Notes: a model not told the origin generated them from the letters alone. A DNA stretch of 64,000 nucleotides from Chlorogloeopsis fritschii (GCF_043099315.1 NZ_CP170746.1), one strand, 5' to 3'. Shown: positions 1 to 9,178, numbered from the stretch's first letter. Program-made: numbers and translations.

Positions 1-1497
1 AGGGTAATGGAACGAGCCGATGCCGAACGGATCGGTCAAGATTACGCCTACGAAATTCGGATGATTTTATATGAGCGGTTGATGAGCCTTGCCCCTCGTG
101 CTCTCCAAAATCGCAGTCAAGGAGGAGTCATGCTGCGTTTTGTGGGCGATTTGACTGCTCTGCGCCAGTGGGTGAGCTTGGGTTTAGCAAGGTTAACTGT
201 AGCTCTAACTACAACTATTGCCTCTTTAGCAGCTTTGTCCCTTGTCAGCAGTCGTTTGGCTTTTACTGTTGGCTTAGTTTTAGCAATTGGTGCTTTAAGT
301 TCCATGAAGTTGGGTGGGAGAATGCAGTCAGTAGCCAAAGAGGCGAGACGGCGACTGAGTAACTTAGCTGCAAATATCAATGAAAAGGTAGCTTCTATCG
401 CCGTGGTGCAAGTTTTTGGGCAGTCGCAGCGAGAGAAAAAGCGCATTGCTCGCCAGAGCCGCCGTTTAGAAGAGGCAATGGTAGACCGGGCAATGGTGGC
501 GGGTCAATTGCGGGGAATTACGGAAGGAACAGCAGCGATCGCTTCTGGTGCCGCTTTGGTTGTGGGGGCATTGGAAGTAGCAGCAGGTCGTACTACACCT
601 GGTGTTGTCGTGGCGGCAATGACGATTGTTGGACTTTTGGTTCCACCGTTGCGGGACTTGGGTAGGGTGCAGGAATACTGGCACAACTCGCGAGTAGCGC
701 TGCAAAAGGTGGAACAATTTCTCAAAACTCCTTCTTTAGTAACAGAGCAGCGAAATGCTCCAGAACTCCAATTAGGAGCAGGACGTTTGGAATTTGATTG
801 TGTGAGCTTAAAAGGATCGTTGCATGAGGTCAGCGCGATCGCCGAACCAGGCAAAATTGTCGCGTTAGTAGGGCCAAATGGAGCAGGCAAGTCTACCCTA
901 CTTTCTCTCGCTGCACGCCTGATTGACCCCGACAAGGGCAAGATTCTTCTAGATGGACAAGATTTAGCAAAATACAGCCTAGAATCTGTGCGCAGAGCAA
1001 TTGGTATGGCTGGGCCAGATTTGCCTTTATTGCGAGGAACAGTAGAGAAAAATCTCCGCTATCGCTGGCGAGATGCTCCTGTTGAGGAAATTACCAGAGT
1101 TCGGCAAATTTGTGGCATTGATGCAGTGCTAGCAGAACTTGCCGAAGGTGAAAAAACCAAAGTTGCAGAAGGTGGCAAGGGCTTATCAGCCGGACAACGC
1201 CAACGCATCGGGCTAGCACGAGCAATTTTAGGCAATCCACCTGTATTGCTGCTCGACGAAGTAGATGCTAACTTAGATGCCCAAGCTACCGCCGTTGTAG
1301 ATCGAGTATTGGCGGAACATAAAGGCACTGTTTTAATCATCACCCACCGTAAAGAACGTCTGGCTGCTGCCGATGTGATTTGGTATTTGGAAAATGGACG
1401 GTTGGTCGAAAAAGGCCCTCCAGAAGTGCTGTTAAACAGTGATGGCCCTACGGCGCGACTGTTTCGAGACAGCCAACAAAAAGTTTTGTCTGCTTAA
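1..1497 (+). CDS. ABC exporter (fused membrane and ATPase domains), 5' end missing
   Basis: The reading frame is open from the first base, so the N-terminus with the first transmembrane helices lies outside the window; 498 residues remain. The first visible half is a hydrophobic ABC exporter membrane domain ending near residue 235. The second half is an ATPase domain: Walker A GPNGAGKST near residue 291, signature LSAGQRQRIGLARA near 395, Walker B LLLDEVDANLD and the H-loop ITHR. The Walker B is followed by Val-Asp instead of the usual Pro-Thr, a small departure. Such half-transporters dimerise in the inner membrane and export lipids, peptides or drugs. The substrate cannot be told from sequence. 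The next gene begins 44 nt downstream on the same strand, so co-transcription with the envelope cluster is possible. Confidence 0.9.
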   Translation, partial: RVMERADAERIGQDYAYEIRMILYERLMSLAPRALQNRSQGGVMLRFVGDLTALRQWVSLGLARLTVALTTTIASLAALSLVSSRLAFTVGLVLAIGALSSMKLGGRMQSVAKEARRRLSNLAANINEKVASIAVVQVFGQSQREKKRIARQSRRLEEAMVDRAMVAGQLRGITEGTAAIASGAALVVGALEVAAGRTTPGVVVAAMTIVGLLVPPLRDLGRVQEYWHNSRVALQKVEQFLKTPSLVTEQRNAPELQLGAGRLEFDCVSLKGSLHEVSAIAEPGKIVALVGPNGAGKSTLLSLAARLIDPDKGKILLDGQDLAKYSLESVRRAIGMAGPDLPLLRGTVEKNLRYRWRDAPVEEITRVRQICGIDAVLAELAEGEKTKVAEGGKGLSAGQRQRIGLARAILGNPPVLLLDEVDANLDAQATAVVDRVLAEHKGTVLIITHRKERLAAADVIWYLENGRLVEKGPPEVLLNSDGPTARLFRDSQQKVLSA

Positions 1498-1541
1498 TAA
1501 TTTACCAGGCAAATAAGTTAAGTGAATTTTTTGAGGAGTGA

Positions 1542-2114
1542 ATGATGAAAAAGATTTTAGTTTCAAACTTTATAACGTTTCTGTCTTTGTCGTCCATGCT
1601 GGTTGGCGCACCTGTGGCTCTTGCCGAAGATACAGAATGCCGGGGAACACTTGGCGAGGTTACTGTTACGGGAAACGTGATTGTACCGGATGATTCATCT
1701 TGTACACTTAACGGTACTACCGTTCAGGGAAACATTACCGTGAAGTCTCGCGCCAATTTGACAGTTAATGGAGCCAGCATTACGGGCGGTATTCAAGGCG
1801 AAAGCGCAAATAGAATCGACATCAACTCCGGTACGCAAATCGGCAACAATGTTTCCTTGCGTAAGGGGGTAGACGTTGACATCGATGGAGCTACCATTAC
1901 AGGTGATATACAACTCGAAGAAAATACTGGATTAGTTAGCGTCGCAAGCAACAGCATCAATGGTAACGTGCAAGCCAACAAGAATAGAGATGGTGGAATC
2001 ACAATTTCGTCTAATCAGATTGGCAACAATTTGCAGTGTCAGGACAACAATCCACCACCCACAGGTGGTGATAATGTAGCCAAACAGAAAGAGGGTCAGT
2101 GCGTAAATTTGTAG
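1542..2114 (+). CDS. Secreted beta-helix-like protein of unknown function
   Basis: This is a 190-residue protein with an N-terminal signal peptide (Lys-Lys, a hydrophobic stretch, then a likely cleavage at VALAED near residue 28). The mature part is made of short repeated units of the type T(V/I)xGNIxVxxxxxLxVNGxxIxG, with regularly spaced Gly-Asn and Val/Ile. This looks like a small right-handed beta-helix or bactofilin-like stack. A Cys near the start of the mature part, one at about 53, and two near the C-terminus could form disulphides, which suits a periplasmic or exported location. Two ATG codons are adjacent; GAGGAG lies just upstream and fits either one. It sits between the ABC exporter and capA-like gene on the same strand. 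The function is not recognised. Confidence 0.75.
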   Translation: MMKKILVSNFITFLSLSSMLVGAPVALAEDTECRGTLGEVTVTGNVIVPDDSSCTLNGTTVQGNITVKSRANLTVNGASITGGIQGESANRIDINSGTQIGNNVSLRKGVDVDIDGATITGDIQLEENTGLVSVASNSINGNVQANKNRDGGITISSNQIGNNLQCQDNNPPPTGGDNVAKQKEGQCVNL

Positions 2115-2131
2115 CATAGCAGTTGCCGTCC

Positions 2132-2163
2132 TGAGGTTCCTCAATACTGTCTGAGGAACCTCA
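2132..2163 (+). terminator. Strong hairpin after the beta-helix gene
   Basis: A perfect 12-bp inverted repeat (TGAGGTTCCTCA and TGAGGAACCTCA) with an 8-nt loop starts about 18 nt after the stop codon. No run of T follows, so it may slow or protect the transcript and need not be a true intrinsic terminator. Confidence 0.5.
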
Positions 2164-2200
2164 CCCTCTTGGTGTCAGGTCAAAGTAAAAATTTTATGCA

Positions 2201-3235
2201 ATGAATTGCAAACAACCCAATTCCTTTTCCGCTAGTGGCACAAGTAAGCAAGAGATCCACATCTTTGCTGTGGGTGATATTATGTTGGCTGACGCAGCTC
2301 AAGCTTATTTAGATCAACACGGGTATGACTACCCATTTCGGCAGATCAAACCATACTTTCAGGATGCAGACCTAATTGTTGGTAACTTAGAAGTTCCCCT
2401 AACCTGCCATACTGTTCCACTGTCTCCGGAAAAAAAATATGCCTACAAAGCTAGTCCTGAGTCAGCACAAGCTCTTAAAGATTTTGGTTTTGACTTATTG
2501 TGCCTTGCCAACAACCACATCCTTGATTACGGTGTTACAGGCTTGGTGGATACGCAAAAAATTTTGGATAAGTACGAAATTGGATACTTTGGAGCAGGAA
2601 CATCTTATCAGGAAGCGATCGCCGGTCATGTGGTCGAAATTGCAGGAACCCGGATTGGATTTGTGGGTTTTATGCAGGGCTACCGTGCCTACAGAGAAAA
2701 TTACAAGGGATACTTTGCTTTGGGGGATAATCCCGGTGTTGCACAGATGACACAACAGACAATCCAAGAAGCGATCGCAGCTTTGCGCCCTTGCGTGGAT
2801 GTGTTAATTGTAAGCTTTCACTGGGGACGGAACTATATGCCTGTGACCGACAAACAGAAGCATTGGGGAAAGCGGGCTGTAAAATACAATGTCGATTTAG
2901 TGCTAGGACACCATCCCCACATAGCCCAAGGAGTTGAAGTTTATCAGAATGTACCTATTGTTTACTCACTTGGTAATTTTACCTTTGGTGCGCGGGGACG
3001 ATTTCACAAGGTAGATAAAATTTGGCATCACGGTTGGATTGCAGATATTACCATCTATCAAAAACAGGTGATCCGCCTCGACCTTACCCCCATCAAGGTA
3101 GATAATCAAGTCATACAATTTCAACCTCAGGTAGCTGAACTTGAGATACTTCCTCAGCTATTAATGTCTTTGAACGGCGAGTTTAAAACCGAGATGGAGA
3201 TTTTACACGACCGTGTTCGTCTGAATTTAGCATAG
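2201..3235 (+). CDS. CapA-family metallophosphatase-like protein
   Basis: The 344-residue product has the PGA_cap/CapA layout. GDIMLAD lies near residue 27, GNLEVPL follows, then NNHILDYG, FHWG, and a C-terminal GHHPHIAQGVE followed by SLGNFTFG. These are the metal-binding motifs of a calcineurin-like phosphoesterase fold. Named members take part in poly-gamma-glutamate capsule synthesis in Bacillus, but most bacterial homologues have no proven substrate, and no capB or capC neighbour is present here. No clear signal peptide is seen, so it may act in the cytoplasm or leave by another route. The stop is followed after only 4 nt by the TTG-initiated porin frame, which points to translational coupling within one operon. 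Confidence 0.85.
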   Translation: MNCKQPNSFSASGTSKQEIHIFAVGDIMLADAAQAYLDQHGYDYPFRQIKPYFQDADLIVGNLEVPLTCHTVPLSPEKKYAYKASPESAQALKDFGFDLLCLANNHILDYGVTGLVDTQKILDKYEIGYFGAGTSYQEAIAGHVVEIAGTRIGFVGFMQGYRAYRENYKGYFALGDNPGVAQMTQQTIQEAIAALRPCVDVLIVSFHWGRNYMPVTDKQKHWGKRAVKYNVDLVLGHHPHIAQGVEVYQNVPIVYSLGNFTFGARGRFHKVDKIWHHGWIADITIYQKQVIRLDLTPIKVDNQVIQFQPQVAELEILPQLLMSLNGEFKTEMEILHDRVRLNLA

Positions 3236-3239
3236 GATT

Positions 3240-4844
3240 TTGAGTGAAGTTGAGATATGTTCAACCAGCCTCTATTCTCAAAACAAAATGTTTTCTTTTG
3301 AGGGAGTGATAGGTCTTGGCTCGACTGTTCTTAGCACTATTTTAGTGTTAGCAAACAGTGCCATTGTTGCCAACGCAACTACCGCAACCACAGACTCAAT
3401 CTTCTTAGATTCTTACAGCCAATCAACCTCTGTTTCGCATCTATCTGAGGTTAGAACTACAGATTGGGCCTTTCAAGCTTTGCAATCTTTAGCGCAACGC
3501 TATGGTTGCATCACTGATTCTAAAATCTATGAAGGTAACCGGGTTCTTACTCGCTACCAATTTGCTATGAATTTAAATGCTTGCTTAAACAGTATTAGTC
3601 AACTTATCGAAGCAGGTATTAATAATTTGGTAAATCAAGATGATTTATCTACCTTAAGGCGATTGCAAGTAGAATTTGCTCCTGAGTTAGCTACTTTCCA
3701 AGGACAGGTAGACAATTTGCAGGTGCGAACAGATCTCTTAGAAACACAGCAGTTTTCTACAACTACCACATTAAGTGGAGAAGCTATATTTGCACTGACA
3801 GGATTCACTGGTGGAAATAAGGCTGATGATAGTGGTGAACCCATTAACGATAATTTTGTTTTCAGTCAGCGGGTGCGTTTGAACTTTGATACTAGCTTTA
3901 CTGGTGAAGATCGTTTTAGAGTTCGCTTGCAAGCTAGAAGTATTCCCAGATTGGATCGGGTTACAAGTACTGCGATGGCTCGCTTAGGATTTGAAGGGGA
4001 CACTGATAATGAATTTGAAATTAGCCGATTAGAATATCGTTTTCCGATTGGACAACAAGCAAGAGTTTACATAGAGGCCACGGGTGGTGAACTCAGTGAT
4101 TTTGCTGATACGCTCAATCCATATTTTAGCAGTAGTAGTCGTGGTGCTATTTCCCGGTTTGGACGGCGCAATCCTATCTACCGACAAAGCTTTGGTGCAG
4201 GAGTAGGAATAGATTATGAGTTTAGCGACGCTGTAAGTTTGGGTGTTGGATACGTAGCTGATAATGCTGAAGAACCGGAGTCTGGAATTAGTAAAAGTCC
4301 TGACGGTGCAATTGTGCAGTTAACTCTTGAACCAATTGAAGATGCTGAAATCGGTTTGACTTATGTACGTTCTGACAACAATATCAATACAGGAACGGGA
4401 AGCGAACTTGCTAACGATCCGTTTGATAATGACAGCGATCGCATCAGTGCAAATTCCTATGGAGTAGAAGCAACTTGGCGATTCAGCCGTCGTTTTAATC
4501 TTGGGGGTTGGGTTGGTTTTACGCAAGCGACAGCAGAAGATTTATCAGGTAAACCAACAGCAAATATTTTTAACTATGCAATCACCCTTGCTTTTCTAGA
4601 TTTGGGCAAAGAAGGTGATTTGGCTGGAATTATTATTGGTCAACCGCCGAAAGTTATTAGCAATGGATATGGCAGAAAGTTTATAGATGAAGCTACCTCT
4701 TGGCATTTAGAAGTATTTTATCGCTTTCAAGCTGCTGACAATATTGAAATTACCCCTGGTTTGTTAGTAATTACCAATCCAGAACACAAACACAACAACG
4801 ACACGATTTTTGTAGGAACTGTTAGAACAACCTTTTCTTTCTAA
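3240..4844 (+). CDS. Outer-membrane porin with SLH domain (OprB/iron-uptake porin type)
   Basis: The 534-residue product has a signal-like hydrophobic stretch (residues about 23-46), then one S-layer-homology domain (about 62-125, with DWAFQALQSLAQRYGC and LTRYQFAMNLNACL). A short coiled-coil follows (about 130-170), then a long beta-strand-rich barrel ending in Phe (TVRTTFSF). This is the standard layout of cyanobacterial porins, whose SLH domain holds the peptidoglycan while the barrel carries ions or small solutes across the outer membrane. Start choice is uncertain: the frame opens with TTG at 3240, while an ATG at 3288 would put the signal peptide closer to the N-terminus. It is packed between the capA-like and metallopeptidase genes, which suggests joint expression. 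Confidence 0.88.
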   Translation: MSEVEICSTSLYSQNKMFSFEGVIGLGSTVLSTILVLANSAIVANATTATTDSIFLDSYSQSTSVSHLSEVRTTDWAFQALQSLAQRYGCITDSKIYEGNRVLTRYQFAMNLNACLNSISQLIEAGINNLVNQDDLSTLRRLQVEFAPELATFQGQVDNLQVRTDLLETQQFSTTTTLSGEAIFALTGFTGGNKADDSGEPINDNFVFSQRVRLNFDTSFTGEDRFRVRLQARSIPRLDRVTSTAMARLGFEGDTDNEFEISRLEYRFPIGQQARVYIEATGGELSDFADTLNPYFSSSSRGAISRFGRRNPIYRQSFGAGVGIDYEFSDAVSLGVGYVADNAEEPESGISKSPDGAIVQLTLEPIEDAEIGLTYVRSDNNINTGTGSELANDPFDNDSDRISANSYGVEATWRFSRRFNLGGWVGFTQATAEDLSGKPTANIFNYAITLAFLDLGKEGDLAGIIIGQPPKVISNGYGRKFIDEATSWHLEVFYRFQAADNIEITPGLLVITNPEHKHNNDTIFVGTVRTTFSF

Positions 4845-4853
4845 GTATGGCCT

Positions 4854-6257
4854 ATGAAAACCTCTCGTCTTTTTAACTTCGTTCTGATTTTTTTATTGAG
4901 CTTGGGAGTAGTCGTGGTGATCAAAGGTAATAATTTTCAAACTTACAATCTTGAAAATGCAATTGCATCTGAAATTGAAGATGCTCCCCAAGCCCATGTC
5001 TATCTTGGTTTACCTCAAAATCAGGTCAGCGCTAAAACAGCCGATAAAATCAAGCCAGAGGTTGTAAAGTTGCCGAACTTAGTCAAAAAACCTGGTGAAC
5101 CTTGGCGTCTTAAGGGTAAGCAATTAGAAGTTGTTAACTACGGCGTCTTAGTCGAAAAAGACGAAAAGACTGGTGAATTGCGAGGTGTTCCAATGGGGAA
5201 CGCTGAAGGAGATTCGTTTTTGTACGATCCGGGTAGTGGTGGCCCGACTTTTTGGAAAAATGAAAAAGTAGAAGGAAAAGAAAATGATCGCGCTTTAAGT
5301 GCTGCACGCTTCGGCGAGGTGAACGCCTATTATCATGCAGATCGGACATTAACTTACGCAAATAGTTTGCTGGCAGAACTGGGCGAAAAACCACTTCCCT
5401 ACTTGCGTGTAGTGGTGAACGATCATTCTTGTTCGCGACTACCAGGCTATCGACAAAATGATTGTGACAGGCGTAGTGACGAGCCACGTTCTTTTGGTGG
5501 AGGGCATTACCGCCTACCAAGCGATCGCTTTGACGATGAAGGCTTTGAGCATCCAGTAGAACAAATGAATCTCACGGGTGAAGTGCATTTAGGTTCTGGC
5601 AATGACTATATCAAAGATGCCAATGGCGATCGCGTAGTTGTTAATGGCTATCCTTACAACGAAAATCCCTCCCACAACGCGGCAATTATTATTCACGAGG
5701 TTGGACACCATATCGTCAGCCACACCGCAGATTTCCGCGAAAACCAAAACCGCAAACCCAAAGAAAACAGCAACCGTAAAATCCACATGGATGAGGGAAC
5801 TTGCGATTATTGGACGGCGGTAATGCTCAACTCACCTGATATTTATGAATGGCATCGTGCTGGTGAGAAATTAACAGATAAAAGCAATCGCAATCTCGAC
5901 GGCTCGCGTACAACAGCCAATTTTGTCCAAGATGGCGATCCTCATGAAAATGGTAATATTTGGAGTTCTGCATTGTGGGATTTGCGACAAGCTATGGGTG
6001 GCGATCGCAAAGCCGATTTACTGGTGATGAAAACAATGGCGTTGTTTGGTGAGATAGAAGCAGATAATCCAAAAGCAAAACGCAAAATTCTTAGAAATGA
6101 AAAAATCGGTCAAAAGGACGAATTCCGCGAAGGTTTGGCGATGTTACTCAAAGCAGACGAATTACTTTACACAGGCGCAAACCGCACTTTAATTCTCAAT
6201 ACTTTTGCTAAACGCGGTATCGATTTAAAAACACCTGATAGTGCCTTTGGGGACTGA
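4854..6257 (+). CDS. Secreted zinc metallopeptidase (gluzincin, M36-like)
   Basis: A 467-residue protein with an N-terminal signal or anchor helix (about 6-24). It carries the zinc motif HEVGHH at 281-286 and a likely third ligand in MDEGTCDYW (Glu314), so the HExxH...E order of gluzincins is complete. Downstream, GNIWSSALWDLRQAMG (about 368-383) resembles the Trp-rich segment after the active site in fungalysin (M36) peptidases. The region before the motif has four Cys between about 190 and 205, compatible with disulphides. The start is 9 nt after the porin stop, so it is probably the last gene of that transcript. The target is unknown; maturation of a surface protein is a reasonable guess. 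Family assignment is by motif only. Confidence 0.7.
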   Translation: MKTSRLFNFVLIFLLSLGVVVVIKGNNFQTYNLENAIASEIEDAPQAHVYLGLPQNQVSAKTADKIKPEVVKLPNLVKKPGEPWRLKGKQLEVVNYGVLVEKDEKTGELRGVPMGNAEGDSFLYDPGSGGPTFWKNEKVEGKENDRALSAARFGEVNAYYHADRTLTYANSLLAELGEKPLPYLRVVVNDHSCSRLPGYRQNDCDRRSDEPRSFGGGHYRLPSDRFDDEGFEHPVEQMNLTGEVHLGSGNDYIKDANGDRVVVNGYPYNENPSHNAAIIIHEVGHHIVSHTADFRENQNRKPKENSNRKIHMDEGTCDYWTAVMLNSPDIYEWHRAGEKLTDKSNRNLDGSRTTANFVQDGDPHENGNIWSSALWDLRQAMGGDRKADLLVMKTMALFGEIEADNPKAKRKILRNEKIGQKDEFREGLAMLLKADELLYTGANRTLILNTFAKRGIDLKTPDSAFGD

Positions 6258-6458
6258 AATTATCTAGATGGTAATTAGTCTCTCTACCACTAAATGACTG
6301 TCTTCGATGGAATTAAAAAATCTGTACACGTTTACGGGAGTTGTAATTCTGTCTTAAATATGAGGATGTAAACACCTTAAGGAAGATGTAGGATACTCAG
6401 CAAATTTAGTATTTATTAACTCTGGAGGTAAAAACATCCTGCTGACAGAGAGGAAGTA

Positions 6459-7472
6459 ATGAATTTGCAAACGATTTGGGGGTTGTTCCAAGAAACATTC
6501 AGTGAATGGCAGAAAGATAAAGCGTCGCGGTTAGCCGCAGCCTTATCTTATTACACTATTTTTTCCATCGCCCCATTATTAATTATTGTGATTGCGGTGG
6601 CTGGTGCAGCATTTGGAGAAGCAGCGGCAACTAACGCAATTTTTAATCAGCTTCAAGGTTTAATTGGGGCTGAAGGTGCTAAAGTTATTCAAAATGCGAT
6701 CGATAATGCCAATCGACCACGAGCAGGAACTATCGCCTCACTGATCAGTATCGTAGTTTTGCTATTTGGTGCTACTGGTCTATTTACCGAGTTACAAGAT
6801 GCCCTAAATACGATTTGGGAAGTGCAGCCAAAACCAGGAAAGGCGATGAAAAATATGGTTCGCCAGCGCTTTTTATCGTTTGCAATGATTTTAGCAATTG
6901 GCTTTCTCCTGTTGGTTTCACTAGTGATTAGTGCTGTTTTGCAAGGCATAATTAATTACTTTAGCCACTTGCTGCCAGGTGTCGATTTTATCTGGCAATT
7001 TATTAACTTTTTCCTTGGTTTTGCTATCACCACAGTGCTATTCGGGCTAATTTTCAAAGTCTTGCCAGATGCCAAAATTACTTGGAAAGATGTTTTAATC
7101 GGAGCTGTAATTACCTCACTGTTGTTTTCCTTGGGCAGGTATGCACTGGGGCATTATCTGGGTAATGCTACTTTTGGCTCTACCTATGGAGCTGCTGGTT
7201 CAATAGTAGTAATTCTAGTGTGGGTTAATTATGCCGCCCAAATCTTGTTTTTTGGTGCAGAATTTACCCAGGTTTACTCACGAAGGTATGGTTCTCGTAT
7301 TGTTCCGGCTAATTATGCAGTTCCTATCAGTGAGAGCGATCGCAACCAACAAGGTTTGAAACCGAACAATCAAAAATCCAGTACTAAAAAATCTGGTTCT
7401 AACTGGGCAAGCAATCTCTTTTCGCGCTTTCCCCATTCCAAACGCTTAAAAAGGATGAGAAAAAATCGGTAA
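6459..7472 (+). CDS. YihY/BrkB-family inner-membrane protein
   Basis: The 337-residue protein begins with an amphipathic N-terminus followed by SRLAAALSYYTIFSIAPLLIIVIA, the hallmark opening of the YihY/BrkB family. About six hydrophobic segments lie between residues 30 and 280, including GFAITTVLFGLIFKVLPDAKITWKDVLIGA, and ALGHYLGNATFGSTYGAAGS is the other conserved block. The last 60 residues are polar and basic (a cytoplasmic tail). The family was once mislabelled ribonuclease BN; its real role is unclear, with membrane transport proposed. A GAGG-type ribosome site lies in front of the ATG. The following purB gene starts about 50 nt later on the same strand. Confidence 0.9.
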   Translation: MNLQTIWGLFQETFSEWQKDKASRLAAALSYYTIFSIAPLLIIVIAVAGAAFGEAAATNAIFNQLQGLIGAEGAKVIQNAIDNANRPRAGTIASLISIVVLLFGATGLFTELQDALNTIWEVQPKPGKAMKNMVRQRFLSFAMILAIGFLLLVSLVISAVLQGIINYFSHLLPGVDFIWQFINFFLGFAITTVLFGLIFKVLPDAKITWKDVLIGAVITSLLFSLGRYALGHYLGNATFGSTYGAAGSIVVILVWVNYAAQILFFGAEFTQVYSRRYGSRIVPANYAVPISESDRNQQGLKPNNQKSSTKKSGSNWASNLFSRFPHSKRLKRMRKNR

Positions 7473-7522
7473 CTTCACAACCACAAAATGTACAATATGA
7501 CGGTTGTACTCTGTGGCGGACT

Positions 7523-8818
7523 GTGATTGAGCGTTATACCCTGCCCGAAATGGGCAATCTCTGGACGGAAGCATATAAATTCAAAACCTGGTTGCAAGTA
7601 GAAATCGCTGTTTGTGAGGCGCAGGCGGAATTAGGTTACATTCCAGCCGAGGCAGTTGAGGAAATCAAGGCAAAGGCGAATTTCGATCCGCAAAGGGTAT
7701 TGGAAATTGAAGCTGAAGTCCGCCACGATGTTATTGCCTTTTTGACAAACGTTAACGAATATGTAGGTGAGGCTGGGCGTTACATTCATCTGGGTTTAAC
7801 CAGCTCAGATGTCTTAGATACAGCTTTGGCACTACAACTAGTTGCCAGTCTAGATATATTATTGCAACGCCTGCAAGATTTGATTGATGCAATCCGTCAA
7901 AAGGCGAAAGAACATCGCTACACGGTAATGATTGGACGTTCTCACGGCATCCATGCCGAGCCAATTACCTTTGGCTTTAAATTAGCTGGGTGGTTAGCAG
8001 AAGTGTTGCGTCACCAAGAACGCTTGCAAATTCTACGCAAAACCATTGCTGTTGGTAAGATTTCTGGTGCAGTCGGAACATATGCCAATATTGAGCCGCG
8101 TGTGGAAGCGATCGCCTGCGAAAAACTTGGACTCAAACCCGATACGGCATCAACCCAAGTAATTTCCCGCGATCTCCATGCCGATTTTGTCCAACAGTTA
8201 GCTTTGGTTGCTGCTTCCATAGAACGTTTTGCTGTCGAAATCCGCAACCTCCAAAAAACTGATGTTTTGGAAGTTGAAGAATTTTTCGCTAAAGGACAAA
8301 AAGGTTCTTCAGCCATGCCGCACAAGCGCAATCCCATCCGTTCAGAACGCTTAACGGGCATGGCAAGAATTATTAGAAGTCATGCGATCGCTGCTTTGGA
8401 AAATGTCGCTCTCTGGCACGAACGGGATATTTCCCACAGCTCCGTCGAAAGGGTAGTTTTGCCGGATGCTTGTATTTTGATGCATTTTATGCTGCATGAA
8501 ATAACCGAATTGGTGAAAAATCTGCTGGTTTATCCTGAGAACATGACACGAAACATGAATGTTTACGGCGGTGTCGTGTTCAGCCAAAGAGTACTCCTGA
8601 CTTTGGTGGAAAAAGGAATGACGCGTGAGGAAGCATATAAAATTGTGCAAGAAAATGCTCACCAAGCTTGGAACAAGCCAGATGGAAATTTCCATGACTT
8701 AATTAGCAAAGACTCGCGTGTCATTGCAAAATTGTCACCAGCAGAAATTGAAGCGTGTTTTGATCCACAGCACCATCTACAGCATTTAGAACAGGTTTAC
8801 CAAAGGTTGGGGATTTAG
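7523..8818 (+). CDS. purB: Adenylosuccinate lyase
   Basis: A 431-residue enzyme of the fumarase/aspartase superfamily that cleaves SAICAR to AICAR and adenylosuccinate to AMP in purine synthesis. The signature SSAMPHKRNPI (about 256-266) is intact, as are the TSSDVLDTALALQL block (about 92-105) and GRSHGIHAEPITFG, which carries the catalytic His region. Length is normal for the PurB type of bacteria. The start is GTG at 7523, supported by the conserved IERYTLPEMG N-terminus. It follows the BrkB gene closely but stands functionally alone, and a MITE-like element and a hairpin follow it. Confidence 0.97.
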   Translation: MIERYTLPEMGNLWTEAYKFKTWLQVEIAVCEAQAELGYIPAEAVEEIKAKANFDPQRVLEIEAEVRHDVIAFLTNVNEYVGEAGRYIHLGLTSSDVLDTALALQLVASLDILLQRLQDLIDAIRQKAKEHRYTVMIGRSHGIHAEPITFGFKLAGWLAEVLRHQERLQILRKTIAVGKISGAVGTYANIEPRVEAIACEKLGLKPDTASTQVISRDLHADFVQQLALVAASIERFAVEIRNLQKTDVLEVEEFFAKGQKGSSAMPHKRNPIRSERLTGMARIIRSHAIAALENVALWHERDISHSSVERVVLPDACILMHFMLHEITELVKNLLVYPENMTRNMNVYGGVVFSQRVLLTLVEKGMTREEAYKIVQENAHQAWNKPDGNFHDLISKDSRVIAKLSPAEIEACFDPQHHLQHLEQVYQRLGI

Positions 8819-8885
8819 GAAGTTACCAAATTGTTACGCGGGAGTCTGGTTTCAAAATTCTGGAATAGCCAATCCAAAATCCATA

Positions 8886-8975
8886 GGACTTATGCAAAAT
8901 CCCTCTAAAATCCTCTTTCCTCGGTGTTCTCAGCGTACTCTGTGGTTTACGATTCCATAACTCGTGCGTAAGTCC
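8886..8975. repeat. MITE-like element with 11-bp terminal inverted repeats
   Basis: The ends read GGACTTATGCA (8886-8896) and TGCGTAAGTCC (8965-8975), inverted repeats with 10 of 11 positions matching. The interior is short and non-coding. Ends of the GGACTTACGCA type are, from memory, common on small mobile elements in Nostocales. No target duplication could be fixed by eye. Confidence 0.55.
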
Positions 8976-8996
8976 CGATCCAAAATTAGTAAAGTG

Positions 8997-9023
8997 GGGG
9001 AAGAACCAAAAATTTTCTTCCCC
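8997..9023. terminator. Hairpin between purB and the next gene
   Basis: GGGGAAGAA and TTCTTCCCC form a 9-bp stem around a 9-nt AT-rich loop. It could end the purB transcript, but only a weak pyrimidine stretch follows (ATCTTCGTCTT). Confidence 0.4.
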
Positions 9024-9178
9024 ATCTTCGTCTTAGAATAACGAGCATTACTTAACCTTAAAAATACTGATGATTAATGTAAAACTTTATCTAAAATTCA
9101 ATTTGTTGATAAAAATTTAGCACAAGAGGGTAAGTTTACATCACAAACCCTTAGTTATAAATTAGCGCTCTAGGTGAA

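Larger units (their letters stand above)
8819..9178. other. Intergenic region with MITE-like element and hairpin
   Basis: This 360-base gap between purB and the DUF4126-type gene holds no credible gene. It contains a 90-bp element with near-perfect inverted ends (8886-8975) and a hairpin at 8997-9023. The rest is AT-rich sequence leading to the next start and presumably holds its promoter. Confidence 0.6.
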
